Shown here: positions 1 to 6,099 of the stretch, in pieces
Layout: the number at the start of each line of letters is the position of its first letter
Position numbering within the stretch: the stretch's first letter is position 1
From: JBHJHK01 sp050330975
GTDB lineage: Bacteria; Pseudomonadota; Gammaproteobacteria; Competibacterales; Competibacteraceae
Direction of reading: 5' to 3'
DNA length: 11,364 nt
Assembly (NCBI GenBank): GCA_050330975.1
Contig: JBHJHK010000271.1
Location: 1-11,364 of the forward strand
The notes under the pieces: model-generated
Told to the model about the DNA's origin: nothing
The model's database searches: none
What the model saw: only the letters and a program-made list of their open reading frames with translations
Position numbers and translations under genes: made by a program

Positions 1-161
1 TACGTGGCGCAATATTGTCGCGGGTCTTTGCCACGGCGAGGGTCGGCGCGAAGAGTGGATGGAACTGGCCTACTAACCCCTGGCCCCCCGTGCCATCTCC
101 CCTTGCCTTCCCCCGGCAACACCTTCTCTTCATATTACAAGCACGTATACTGAGTCACATC

Positions 162-1361
162 ATGGGCTGGAATGAACCAGGAGGGAACAACCGAGATCCC
201 TGGGGCGGCGGCGGTCGCGATCAGGGTCCCCCCGATCTCGACGAAGTCATCCGCAAGCTCAGCGGGCGGTTCAACAGCCTGTTCGGCAAAGGCTCGTCCG
301 GCGGCCGCGGCGGCGGCCGTGGCGGCACCGTGGGTCTGTGGCTCATCGCCTTGGCGGTGGTGGGCATCTGGGCGGCCTCGGGGATCTACATCGTCGACGC
401 CGGTAGCCGCGGCGTGGAGTTGCGCTTCGGCCAGGTGTCAGACATCACCGAACCCGGCCTCAACTACCACTTCCCCTACCCCATCGAATCGGTGGAAGTG
501 GTGGACGTCGAGCAGCGGCGCGCCGAGGAGATCGGCTACCGCACCCAACCCAGCGTGCGCTCCATTCCCCAAGAAGCGCTGATGCTCACCAAAGACGAGA
601 ACATCGTCGACATTCGCCTGTCGGTGCAGTACCAAATCCGCGACCCCGAGCAATTTTTATTCGTGGTTCGAGACCCCAACGACACCCTGCGCCAGGTGGT
701 GGAGAGCTCTGCCCGGGAGGTAGTGGGCTCCCACATCATGGACTACATCCTCACCGAGGGGCGCAGCGATATCGTCAACAACGTCCTGGCTTTGAGCCAG
801 GATATTCTCGACGACTACGGCACGGGTTTGGTGATCACCAACGTCAACCTCCAAGACGCCCAGCCGCCAGACGAGGTACAAGACGCCTTCGCCGACGCCA
901 TCAAGGCCCGGGAGGACGAACAGCGCCTCAAGAACGAAGCCGAGGCCTACGCCAACGAGGTCATCCCCCGGGCGCGGGGCCGCGCCGCCCGACAACTGGA
1001 AGAGGCCGAGGCCTACCGGGATCAGGTCATCGCCCGGGCCGAGGGGGAAACCAACCGCTTCCTCAACTTGCTGTCGGAGTACCGCAAGGCCCCGGCCGTC
1101 ACCGGAGAACGCCTCTACATCGAGACCATGGAAGACGTCTTGTCTCGCACCAATAAAGTGTTGGTGGACTTGGAGGGGGGCAACAATCTCCTCTACTTGC
1201 CGTTGGATCGGATGATCCGCCCCCGGGAGACCACCGCCGGTAACAACCGCGGCAATCCGGGGAGTTCATTGGTGGGTCAAACACCGATAACCTCTTCGAA
1301 TCAGGGCAACAGCGGCATTCCCTTTAGAGACACCAGCCGCCGTCGGGAGGCGCGTCAATGA
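162..1361 (+). CDS. hflK: HflK, SPFH-domain FtsH protease modulator subunit
   Basis: Membrane-anchored SPFH (stomatin/prohibitin/flotillin/HflKC) protein of 399 residues; with HflC it forms the large inner-membrane assembly that surrounds and regulates FtsH, with most of its mass in the periplasm (family knowledge). Visible in the sequence: a Gly-rich cytoplasmic N-terminus beginning MGWNEPGG, a single membrane segment at about residues 57-78, the SPFH core from about 80 to 260 (GVELRFG at 84-90, then GLNYHFPYP), and a helical, charged Glu/Ala/Arg-rich region at about 255-320 typical of HflK. The frame stays open back to position 15, but those 49 extra residues look unlike HflK; the ATG at 162 gives the family's usual start and length (E. 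coli about 419). No strong ribosome-binding site is visible before it. The 3' end overlaps hflC by ATGA, implying translational coupling. Identification is secure; the start is likely. Confidence 0.96.
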   Translation: MGWNEPGGNNRDPWGGGGRDQGPPDLDEVIRKLSGRFNSLFGKGSSGGRGGGRGGTVGLWLIALAVVGIWAASGIYIVDAGSRGVELRFGQVSDITEPGLNYHFPYPIESVEVVDVEQRRAEEIGYRTQPSVRSIPQEALMLTKDENIVDIRLSVQYQIRDPEQFLFVVRDPNDTLRQVVESSAREVVGSHIMDYILTEGRSDIVNNVLALSQDILDDYGTGLVITNVNLQDAQPPDEVQDAFADAIKAREDEQRLKNEAEAYANEVIPRARGRAARQLEEAEAYRDQVIARAEGETNRFLNLLSEYRKAPAVTGERLYIETMEDVLSRTNKVLVDLEGGNNLLYLPLDRMIRPRETTAGNNRGNPGSSLVGQTPITSSNQGNSGIPFRDTSRRREARQ

Positions 1362-2455
1362 TTCCCCTTCGCAATATTTTGTTAGTGGTCGTCGCCCTGG
1401 GCTTAGTGATCTTGGCGATGTCGGTGTTCACCGTCCGCGCCGGTCAAGACGCCATTCGCTTCCGGTTCGGCGCCGTCCAGCAGGCCGGCTACGAGCCGGG
1501 CTTGCACTTTAAATTTCCCCTCATCAACAACGTCCGGGTCTTCGACGCCCGGATCCAAACCCTGGATACCACTCCCGAGCGGTTCTTGACCGCCGAGAAG
1601 AAAAACCTGTTGGTGGACTCCTTCGTCAAATGGCGGATTTCGGACGTCCAGCGCTATTTCGAACGTCTGCGAGGCGACCCCAACCGGGCCAACATCCGCC
1701 TCGACCAAATCATCAAAGACGGTTTGCGGGCCGAGTTCAGTAAGCGCACCGTCCAAGAGGTGGTATCCGGCGAACGCTCCCAGATCATGGACGTCATCTC
1801 CGAGGTGGCCAAAGAGGAATCTGAGAAGCTGGGCATCGAGGTGGTGGGCGTGCGCATCAAGCGGGTGGAGCTACCCGCAGAGGTGAGCAATTCGGTGTAT
1901 CGCCGCATGCGGGCCGAGCGGGAACGCATCGCCCGGGAATTCCGCTCCCGGGGCGCCGAGCAGGCCGAAAGCATCCAGGCCAACGCCGACCGCCAGCGCA
2001 CTGTGATCTTGGCCAATGCCTTCCGGGACGCCGAGACCCTGCGGGGTGAAGGCGACGCTTTGGCGGCCAACACCTATGCCAATGCCTACAACCAAAACCC
2101 GGAGTTCTACAGTCTCTACCGCAGCCTGAGCGCGTACCGCAACAGCTTCCAGGACAACGAGGGGATGATTGTCCTCAAGCCCGACTCGGAGTTCTTCCGC
2201 TACTTCAAGGCCATCCCCCAGCAGGTGCTCCAGGCGGAGTCCCCGCCGCCGGCCGAGACCCAAAGCGCCGCACCGGCGGTGGTGGCAGGTGGGGACGCAC
2301 AAGCCAGTGCCCCCCCCCCACTGGCTGCTCCCCAAGCCGTTACGGTGGCCCCCAGCGGCGGGAACTCGTCCCAGTCCCAAGCCGATGGGGCGACCCCCAG
2401 CGCCGAAAACTTGGCCCAGCGCCAGGACAGCGCCAATCCAGGGGCCCCACAGTAA
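1358..2455 (+). CDS. hflC: HflC, SPFH-domain partner of HflK, with long Pro/Ala/Gln tail
   Basis: Second subunit of the HflKC complex that modulates FtsH. The ATG lies inside the hflK stop (ATGA) and is preceded by a strong GGGAGG at 1345-1350, seven bases upstream. Visible: one N-terminal membrane segment at about residues 5-24, then the SPFH domain (DAIRFRFGAVQ at 31-41, GLHFKFPL at 48-55), a long Glu/Arg/Ala-rich helical stretch including RRMRAERERIAREFRSRGAE, and the conserved HflC end region with FYSLYRSLSAYR and a DSEFFRYF motif. After about residue 289, where many HflC proteins finish, comes a 76-residue low-complexity tail rich in Pro, Ala, Gln and Ser. A run of ten C bases (2310-2319) sits inside the tail's coding sequence, so a one-base indel, biological or a sequencing error, would change everything after it but leave the SPFH core intact. 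Confidence 0.96.
   Translation: MIPLRNILLVVVALGLVILAMSVFTVRAGQDAIRFRFGAVQQAGYEPGLHFKFPLINNVRVFDARIQTLDTTPERFLTAEKKNLLVDSFVKWRISDVQRYFERLRGDPNRANIRLDQIIKDGLRAEFSKRTVQEVVSGERSQIMDVISEVAKEESEKLGIEVVGVRIKRVELPAEVSNSVYRRMRAERERIAREFRSRGAEQAESIQANADRQRTVILANAFRDAETLRGEGDALAANTYANAYNQNPEFYSLYRSLSAYRNSFQDNEGMIVLKPDSEFFRYFKAIPQQVLQAESPPPAETQSAAPAVVAGGDAQASAPPPLAAPQAVTVAPSGGNSSQSQADGATPSAENLAQRQDSANPGAPQ
2302..2326. repeat. Perfect inverted repeat around a C homopolymer in the hflC tail
   Basis: AGCCAGTG (2302-2309) and CACTGGCT (2319-2326) are exact reverse complements, separated by nine C. The complete C run is ten bases (2310-2319), since the first base of the right arm is also C. It lies in the coding sequence of the hflC low-complexity tail, where it reads Ala-Pro-Pro-Pro. 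Such a run can slip during replication or be miscounted in sequencing. I see the structure directly; any role is inference. Confidence 0.7.
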
Positions 2456-2463
2456 CGCCACCG

Positions 2464-2512
2464 CCTCCCTTTCTCTCCCCCCTAGCGCCCCCGTGGCGGG
2501 GGGTGAGGGAGG
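2464..2512 (+). terminator. GC-rich imperfect hairpin between hflC and the DUF2065 gene
   Basis: CCTCC at 2464-2468 pairs with GGAGG at 2508-2512. Further in, CTC-T-CCCCCC pairs with GGGGGG-T-GAG, with one T:T mismatch and a bulge of four bases on the left arm, leaving a loop of about 15 bases. The right arm is followed by TTTATCTG, so the T-tract is short. It could be a weak intrinsic terminator or attenuator, or a 3' stabilising structure that separates hflKC expression from the downstream genes. Full termination is uncertain. Confidence 0.45.
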
Positions 2513-2542
2513 TTTATCTGTCTGTCGAGGAGCAGGTCTTCC

Positions 2543-2731
2543 ATGTGGCAAGATCTCTTTTCCGCCCTGGGGCTGGTGTTGGTGATAGAGGGGATTTTGC
2601 CCTTTCTCCACCCCAGGGGTATGCGGCGCTTTTGGGACCAGATCCGCCGTACTGACGATCAAACTTTGCGCACCACGGGGTTCATCAGCATGCTGCTGGG
2701 CCTCGTGGTTTTATACTTTAGTCGCGGCTAG
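2543..2731 (+). CDS. DUF2065 family small membrane protein (YjeT-like)
   Basis: A 62-residue protein that matches the DUF2065/YjeT family in length, pattern and gene position; E. coli has yjeT in the same place, between hflC and purA. Visible: an N-terminal hydrophobic helix at about residues 4-22 containing LGLVLVIEGILPFLHP, a short charged loop (RGMRRFWDQIRR) and a second hydrophobic helix at about 43-60 (TGFISMLLGLVVLYF). This fits a two-helix inner-membrane hairpin. A GAGGAG at 2527-2532 lies ten bases before the ATG. The gene is separated from hflC by 87 bases containing a strong hairpin. The family's biochemical function is unknown; conserved linkage to hflKC suggests, but does not show, a role near that complex. 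Confidence 0.9.
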   Translation: MWQDLFSALGLVLVIEGILPFLHPRGMRRFWDQIRRTDDQTLRTTGFISMLLGLVVLYFSRG

Positions 2732-2787
2732 GCCAGAGTGTCCCCCACCACTTCATCCACCGTCCATACCCCAATTTCCCGAGGCCC

Positions 2788-3975
2788 ATGTATCACGACG
2801 AACGCTGGTTGATGCCCGACGGCATCGACGAGCTGCTGCCCCCGGTGGCCGAGCAGTTCGAACGTCTGCGCCGCGACCTCCTGGACGGCTATGCCGCCTG
2901 GGGTTACACCCTGGTGGTGCCACCCCTGGTGGAGTTCATCGAATCCCTGTTGGTGGGGGCCGCCCACGATCTCGCTCTCCAGACCTTTGTCCTCACCGAT
3001 CAGCTGAGCGGTCGCACCTTGGGGGTCCGGGCCGACATCACCCCCCAGGTGGCCCGCATCGATGCCCATCGCCTGCGAGGCGCCGGCATCGCCCGGCTCT
3101 GTTACCTGGGTTCGGTATTGCGCACCAAGGGGGATGGCTTTGGCGGTTCCAGGAGTCCCCACCAGACCGGTGTCGAGCTCTACGGCTACAGCGGTATCGA
3201 GGGGGATGTGGAGGTGATGGAGTTGATGGTGGCAACCCTCCGCACCGCCCGCCTCGAAGCAGTGCACTTGGATCTGGGGCACGTGGGGATTTTTCGCGCC
3301 CTCACCGCCAAGGCGGCCCTGGACGACGACGCCCAGACGGCTCTGTTTGACGCCCTCCAGCGCAAGGCCAAAGACGAAGTCCAGGCGGTGTTGGACCAAA
3401 CTTCCCTGCCCTTGGCGGTCGCCCGCTCCCTGGAGGCCCTGGTGGATCTCCACGGCGACCCCTCTCTCCTGGCACGTGCCAAGGCCTCCCTGTTGGACGA
3501 TCCCGAGATAGCCCTGGCCCTGGACACCTTGGAGCGCACCGTCGAGGCTCTCCAAAGACGCCTACCCGACGTTTCCCTCACCGTCGATTTGGGGGAGGTG
3601 CGGGGCTACCGTTACCATACGGGGTTATTGTTTGCCGCCTACGCCGCAGGTCAAGGCCAAGAGGTGGCCCGGGGTGGGCGCTACGATGGCATCGGCCGAG
3701 CCTTTGGCCGCGCCAGACCGGCCACGGGGTTCAGCACCGACCTAAAGACCCTATTGACCCTGGCCCCCGCCCCGACGCCCGGGGCGACGGGCATAGCTGT
3801 GGCGTGGTCCGACGACCCCGCCCTCCAGGCCGTGGTCGCCGACCTGCGGCGCCAGGGAGAGCGGGTGGTGTGGCAACTGCCCGGCGCGGCGGAGGATCTT
3901 CGCTCGTTGGGCTGCGATCGGCGCTTGGTGATCAGCGCCGGCCAGTGGCGGGTGGAAGCCGCCTTTGATGGTTGA
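2788..3975 (+). CDS. hisZ: HisZ, ATP phosphoribosyltransferase regulatory subunit
   Basis: A class II histidyl-tRNA synthetase paralogue lacking tRNA charging. HisZ combines with the short form of HisG to make the active, histidine-feedback-inhibited first enzyme of histidine biosynthesis (family knowledge). The 395-residue length is normal. Visible signature stretches: WLMPDGIDELLPP at about 7-19, LQTFVLTDQLSGR at about 64-76, the class II motif VRADITPQVARIDAHR at 80-95, GFGGSRSPHQTGVELYG at about 117-133, and a late RGGRYDGIGRAFG stretch. It stands apart from the other his genes, as HisZ commonly does in proteobacteria, and a hisZ next to purA is a frequent gammaproteobacterial order. HisG is not in this window. 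It follows the DUF2065 gene by 56 bases and precedes purA by 25 bases, so co-transcription is likely. A GAGG lies just before the ATG. Confidence 0.95.
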   Translation: MYHDERWLMPDGIDELLPPVAEQFERLRRDLLDGYAAWGYTLVVPPLVEFIESLLVGAAHDLALQTFVLTDQLSGRTLGVRADITPQVARIDAHRLRGAGIARLCYLGSVLRTKGDGFGGSRSPHQTGVELYGYSGIEGDVEVMELMVATLRTARLEAVHLDLGHVGIFRALTAKAALDDDAQTALFDALQRKAKDEVQAVLDQTSLPLAVARSLEALVDLHGDPSLLARAKASLLDDPEIALALDTLERTVEALQRRLPDVSLTVDLGEVRGYRYHTGLLFAAYAAGQGQEVARGGRYDGIGRAFGRARPATGFSTDLKTLLTLAPAPTPGATGIAVAWSDDPALQAVVADLRRQGERVVWQLPGAAEDLRSLGCDRRLVISAGQWRVEAAFDG

Positions 3976-4000
3976 GTTTCGGGAGGGTTAGACAAAAACC

Positions 4001-5311
4001 ATGGGCAAAAACGTGGTGGTGGTAGGTACCCAGTGGGGGGACGAGGGCATGGTCAAGTTGGTGGACTGGCTCACCGAGGGCGTGGGGGCGGTGGTGCGCT
4101 TCCAGGGGGGTCTCAACGCCGGCCACACCTTGGTCATCGACGGCCATAAGACGGTGCTCCATTTGATTCCCTCGGGCATTCTGAGGCCCCAGGTGCACTG
4201 TTTGATCGGCAATGGGGTAGTGCTATCCCCCGAGGCGCTGCTGCGGGAAATCGACCAGCTGGTGGCCCAGGAAGTGGCGGTGGAGGGCCGGTTGTTTATC
4301 AGCCCCGCCTGTCCGTTGATCCTCCCCTACCACGTGGCCCTCGACCAGGCCCGGGAGCGGGCCCGGGGCGACCGAGCCATCGGCACCACCGGCCGCGGCA
4401 TCGGCCCCGCCTACGAGGACAAGGTCTCCCGGCGGGCGGTGCGGCTGGGGGATTTGTTCCACCGGGAGCGCTTTGCCGCCAAGTTGGGGGAAGTATTGGA
4501 CTTCAGCAATTTCGTTCTCCAGCACTACTTTAAGGCCGAGCCCGTAGATTTTCAGCGCACCCTCGACGGGGCGTTAGCCCTGGAAGAGCGCCTCAAGCCC
4601 CTGGTGGGAGACGTGGCCGGCCTCATCGACCAGCACCGCAAGGCCGGTGATCACATTCTCTTTGAGGGGGCCCAGGGCACCCTGTTAGACGTCGACCACG
4701 GCACTTATCCCTATGTGACCTCCTCCAACACCACGGCGGGGGGCGCCGCCACGGGCAGTGGCATCGGCCCGCGCCACATCGACTACGTGTTGGGGATCAC
4801 CAAGGCCTACACCACCCGGGTGGGGGCGGGGCCCTTTCCCACGGAGTTGTTCGATGCCGCTGGCCAGCGGTTGGCCCAGCGGGGCCACGAGTTCGGCGCC
4901 ACCACCGGTCGCCCTCGCCGCTGCGGTTGGTTTGACGCCGCTTTGCTGCGCCGCTCCATCCAGTACAACAGCGTCTCGGGACTGTGCATCACCAAGCTCG
5001 ACGTCCTCGACGGCTTGGACACCGTGCGGCTGTGCACCGGTTATCGGGTGCAGGGGGAAGATCTCATTGGCCCTCCGGTGGGGGCCGAGGAATACGAGCT
5101 CTGCCAACCCATTTACGAGGAGCTCCCCGGCTGGCGGGAGTCCACCGTGGGGGTGCGGGATTTTCAAGCCCTACCCTCGGCGGCCCAGGCCTATCTAAAG
5201 CGCATCGAGGAACTCACCGAAACCCCCGTCCACCTGGTGTCCACTAGCCCCGATAGGGCCGACACCATTGTCATCGAGCATCCCTTTGGGACCAGTGGCC
5301 CCCTCGCTTGA
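4001..5311 (+). CDS. purA: Adenylosuccinate synthetase PurA with altered phosphate-binding loop
   Basis: Catalyses the GTP-dependent joining of IMP and aspartate to adenylosuccinate, the first committed step to AMP. The length (436 residues) and nearly all family signatures are intact: GTQWGDEG at 9-16, NAGHTLVI with the catalytic His, HLIPSGIL, GTTGRGIGPAYEDK, EGAQGTLLDVDHGTYPYVT, SSNTTAGG, TRVGAGPFPTEL, TTGRPRRCGWFD and the guanine-specificity motif KLDVLDG. The catalytic Asp (D14 counting Met as 1) is present. Odd: the usually invariant GDEGKGK loop reads GDEGMVK, the usual QGGHNAGHT reads QGGLNAGHT, and STGPDR near the C-terminus reads STSPDR. Each can be explained by a one-base change from the expected codon. 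GGAGGG at 3982-3987 is a possible ribosome-binding site, 13 bases before the ATG. Last gene of the + strand run; no clear terminator follows. The family call is certain, full activity is not. Confidence 0.96.
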   Translation: MGKNVVVVGTQWGDEGMVKLVDWLTEGVGAVVRFQGGLNAGHTLVIDGHKTVLHLIPSGILRPQVHCLIGNGVVLSPEALLREIDQLVAQEVAVEGRLFISPACPLILPYHVALDQARERARGDRAIGTTGRGIGPAYEDKVSRRAVRLGDLFHRERFAAKLGEVLDFSNFVLQHYFKAEPVDFQRTLDGALALEERLKPLVGDVAGLIDQHRKAGDHILFEGAQGTLLDVDHGTYPYVTSSNTTAGGAATGSGIGPRHIDYVLGITKAYTTRVGAGPFPTELFDAAGQRLAQRGHEFGATTGRPRRCGWFDAALLRRSIQYNSVSGLCITKLDVLDGLDTVRLCTGYRVQGEDLIGPPVGAEEYELCQPIYEELPGWRESTVGVRDFQALPSAAQAYLKRIEELTETPVHLVSTSPDRADTIVIEHPFGTSGPLA

Positions 5312-5469
5312 TGGCTAGTCGGGTAAGCCGTAAGGTGTAACCCTCGAACGAACAATGAGGTGGGCCCTCGCCGTTTCCTCGCGATGCTCTCAAGCCGTCC
5401 TTTCCCGCTATAACCTGACGCACCAGCCCCAAGGGTCGCCCCACGGCAAAGCGAACTGATGAGTCACTC

Positions 5470-5495
5470 CCCACATCGTTGTCCCACATCGTTGT
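5470..5495. repeat. Perfect 13-base tandem duplication
   Basis: CCCACATCGTTGT occurs at 5470-5482 and again immediately after at 5483-5495, with no mismatch and no spacer. It lies in the gene-poor interval after purA. It could be a slippage product or a footprint left by excision of an element; nothing else identifies an element here. Confidence 0.75.
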
Positions 5496-5876
5496 AAAGG
5501 GTTTGGGATAACACCATTAGCGGATGTGAGGCTCCGTAGCGCCTGGCGGTTCAATACTCCCCAGGCTCTCGACGGGAAACCCCACAACCTCCAAGGGGAA
5601 GGGGCGGTGTTGTGCCTTTTGTGGGAGACGGCGCTTTTCGCGACGAGCGTCCATGGTCCGTGGCTAGTCGACCACACCACGAGGCGGGCCGACGTTTTTG
5701 AGATCCTTCAGCTGGGAGGGTAGGGCGCTACTAGGGGGCGTCGAGACAGTACTTCCGTGGGAAGTGTTTCACCGGTTGGGGGTGATGGGTTGAGCGTTTT
5801 TGAGGAGCCTCGTCGGGTGTTTCTGAAGTTGGGTAATCGTCTTTTTTTGGATGAACTTTTGACGCTAATACATGGG

Positions 5877-5900
5877 TGATAGTTCGCTGACGCACTATCA
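5877..5900. promoter_or_regulatory. Inverted repeat upstream of the RTX gene, possible operator
   Basis: TGATAGT (5877-5883) and ACTATCA (5894-5900) are perfect reverse complements with a ten-base centre, so the arms lie about 17 bases apart centre to centre, somewhat under two helical turns. The site is 100-220 bases before the possible RTX starts, in the AT-rich part of the interval. A TTGACG at 5859-5864 just upstream could be a -35 box, but no good -10 sits at the right distance. A regulator-binding site or small hairpin is possible; this is inference. Confidence 0.3.
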
Positions 5901-6099
5901 GGAGTCACATACGATACGACCATATTCAGCGAGTACAGCAACAGCCAATGGGTGCAGAGACTTGTTGAGTGATCAACCACCGAGCAGATAGTGCTCCAAG
6001 GTGAATGGTGAGGGCGAGCTACTGGGCCGCTCTACCACTGCTTCCACCATTCACCTCGTGGCACTACTTCCTGAGCAAACTACTGTGGGGAACACCGCC

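Larger units (their letters stand above)
5312..6099. other. Gene-poor interval between purA and the RTX gene
   Basis: About 690 bases (to 5999), or 788 if the RTX gene starts at 6100, with no coding region I can support. Reading frames of 65-90 codons exist on both strands (for example + 5526-5723, - 5408-5680 and - 5708-5980), but none has recognisable domains, convincing start signals or the codon pattern of the neighbours. The right half becomes AT-richer (about 37 % GC at 5821-5880). It holds a 13-base tandem duplication (5470-5495), a 7-base inverted repeat (5877-5900) and the ten-mer TGGCTAGTCG twice (5312-5321 and 5661-5670). Such DNA fits decayed accessory material plus the RTX promoter region; I found no tRNA and no insertion-sequence ends. 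Confidence 0.5.

Noticed and set aside
2..76. Short open frame with a protein-like end (EEWMELAY then stop) that could be the 3' end of an upstream gene such as hflX.
   Set aside because: Only 24 codons are visible and I do not recognise the sequence as the end of HflX or any other family.
122..151. TATACT at 146-151 as the hflK promoter -10.
   Set aside because: No acceptable -35 at 16-18 bases, and transcription would start almost at the ATG.
15..161. In-frame extension of hflK to an upstream ATG.
   Set aside because: The 49 extra residues lack HflK character; the ATG at 162 begins the typical Gly-rich HflK N-terminus.
1871..2662. 263-codon reading frame on the - strand opposite hflC.
   Set aside because: It is antisense to a certain gene, runs through the intergenic hairpin and has Gly/Leu-rich composition typical of a shadow of GC-rich coding DNA.
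2728..3555. 275-codon - strand frame opposite hisZ.
   Set aside because: Antisense shadow of a well-recognised gene, with no family resemblance.
5551..5575. GGTTCAAT resembling a tRNA T-arm.
   Set aside because: The flanking bases do not pair as a T-stem and no acceptor or anticodon arm can be built around it.
5408..5680. Trp- and Pro-rich - strand frame of 90 codons in the gene-poor interval.
   Set aside because: No recognised domain, no convincing ribosome-binding site, and overlap with other equally poor frames.
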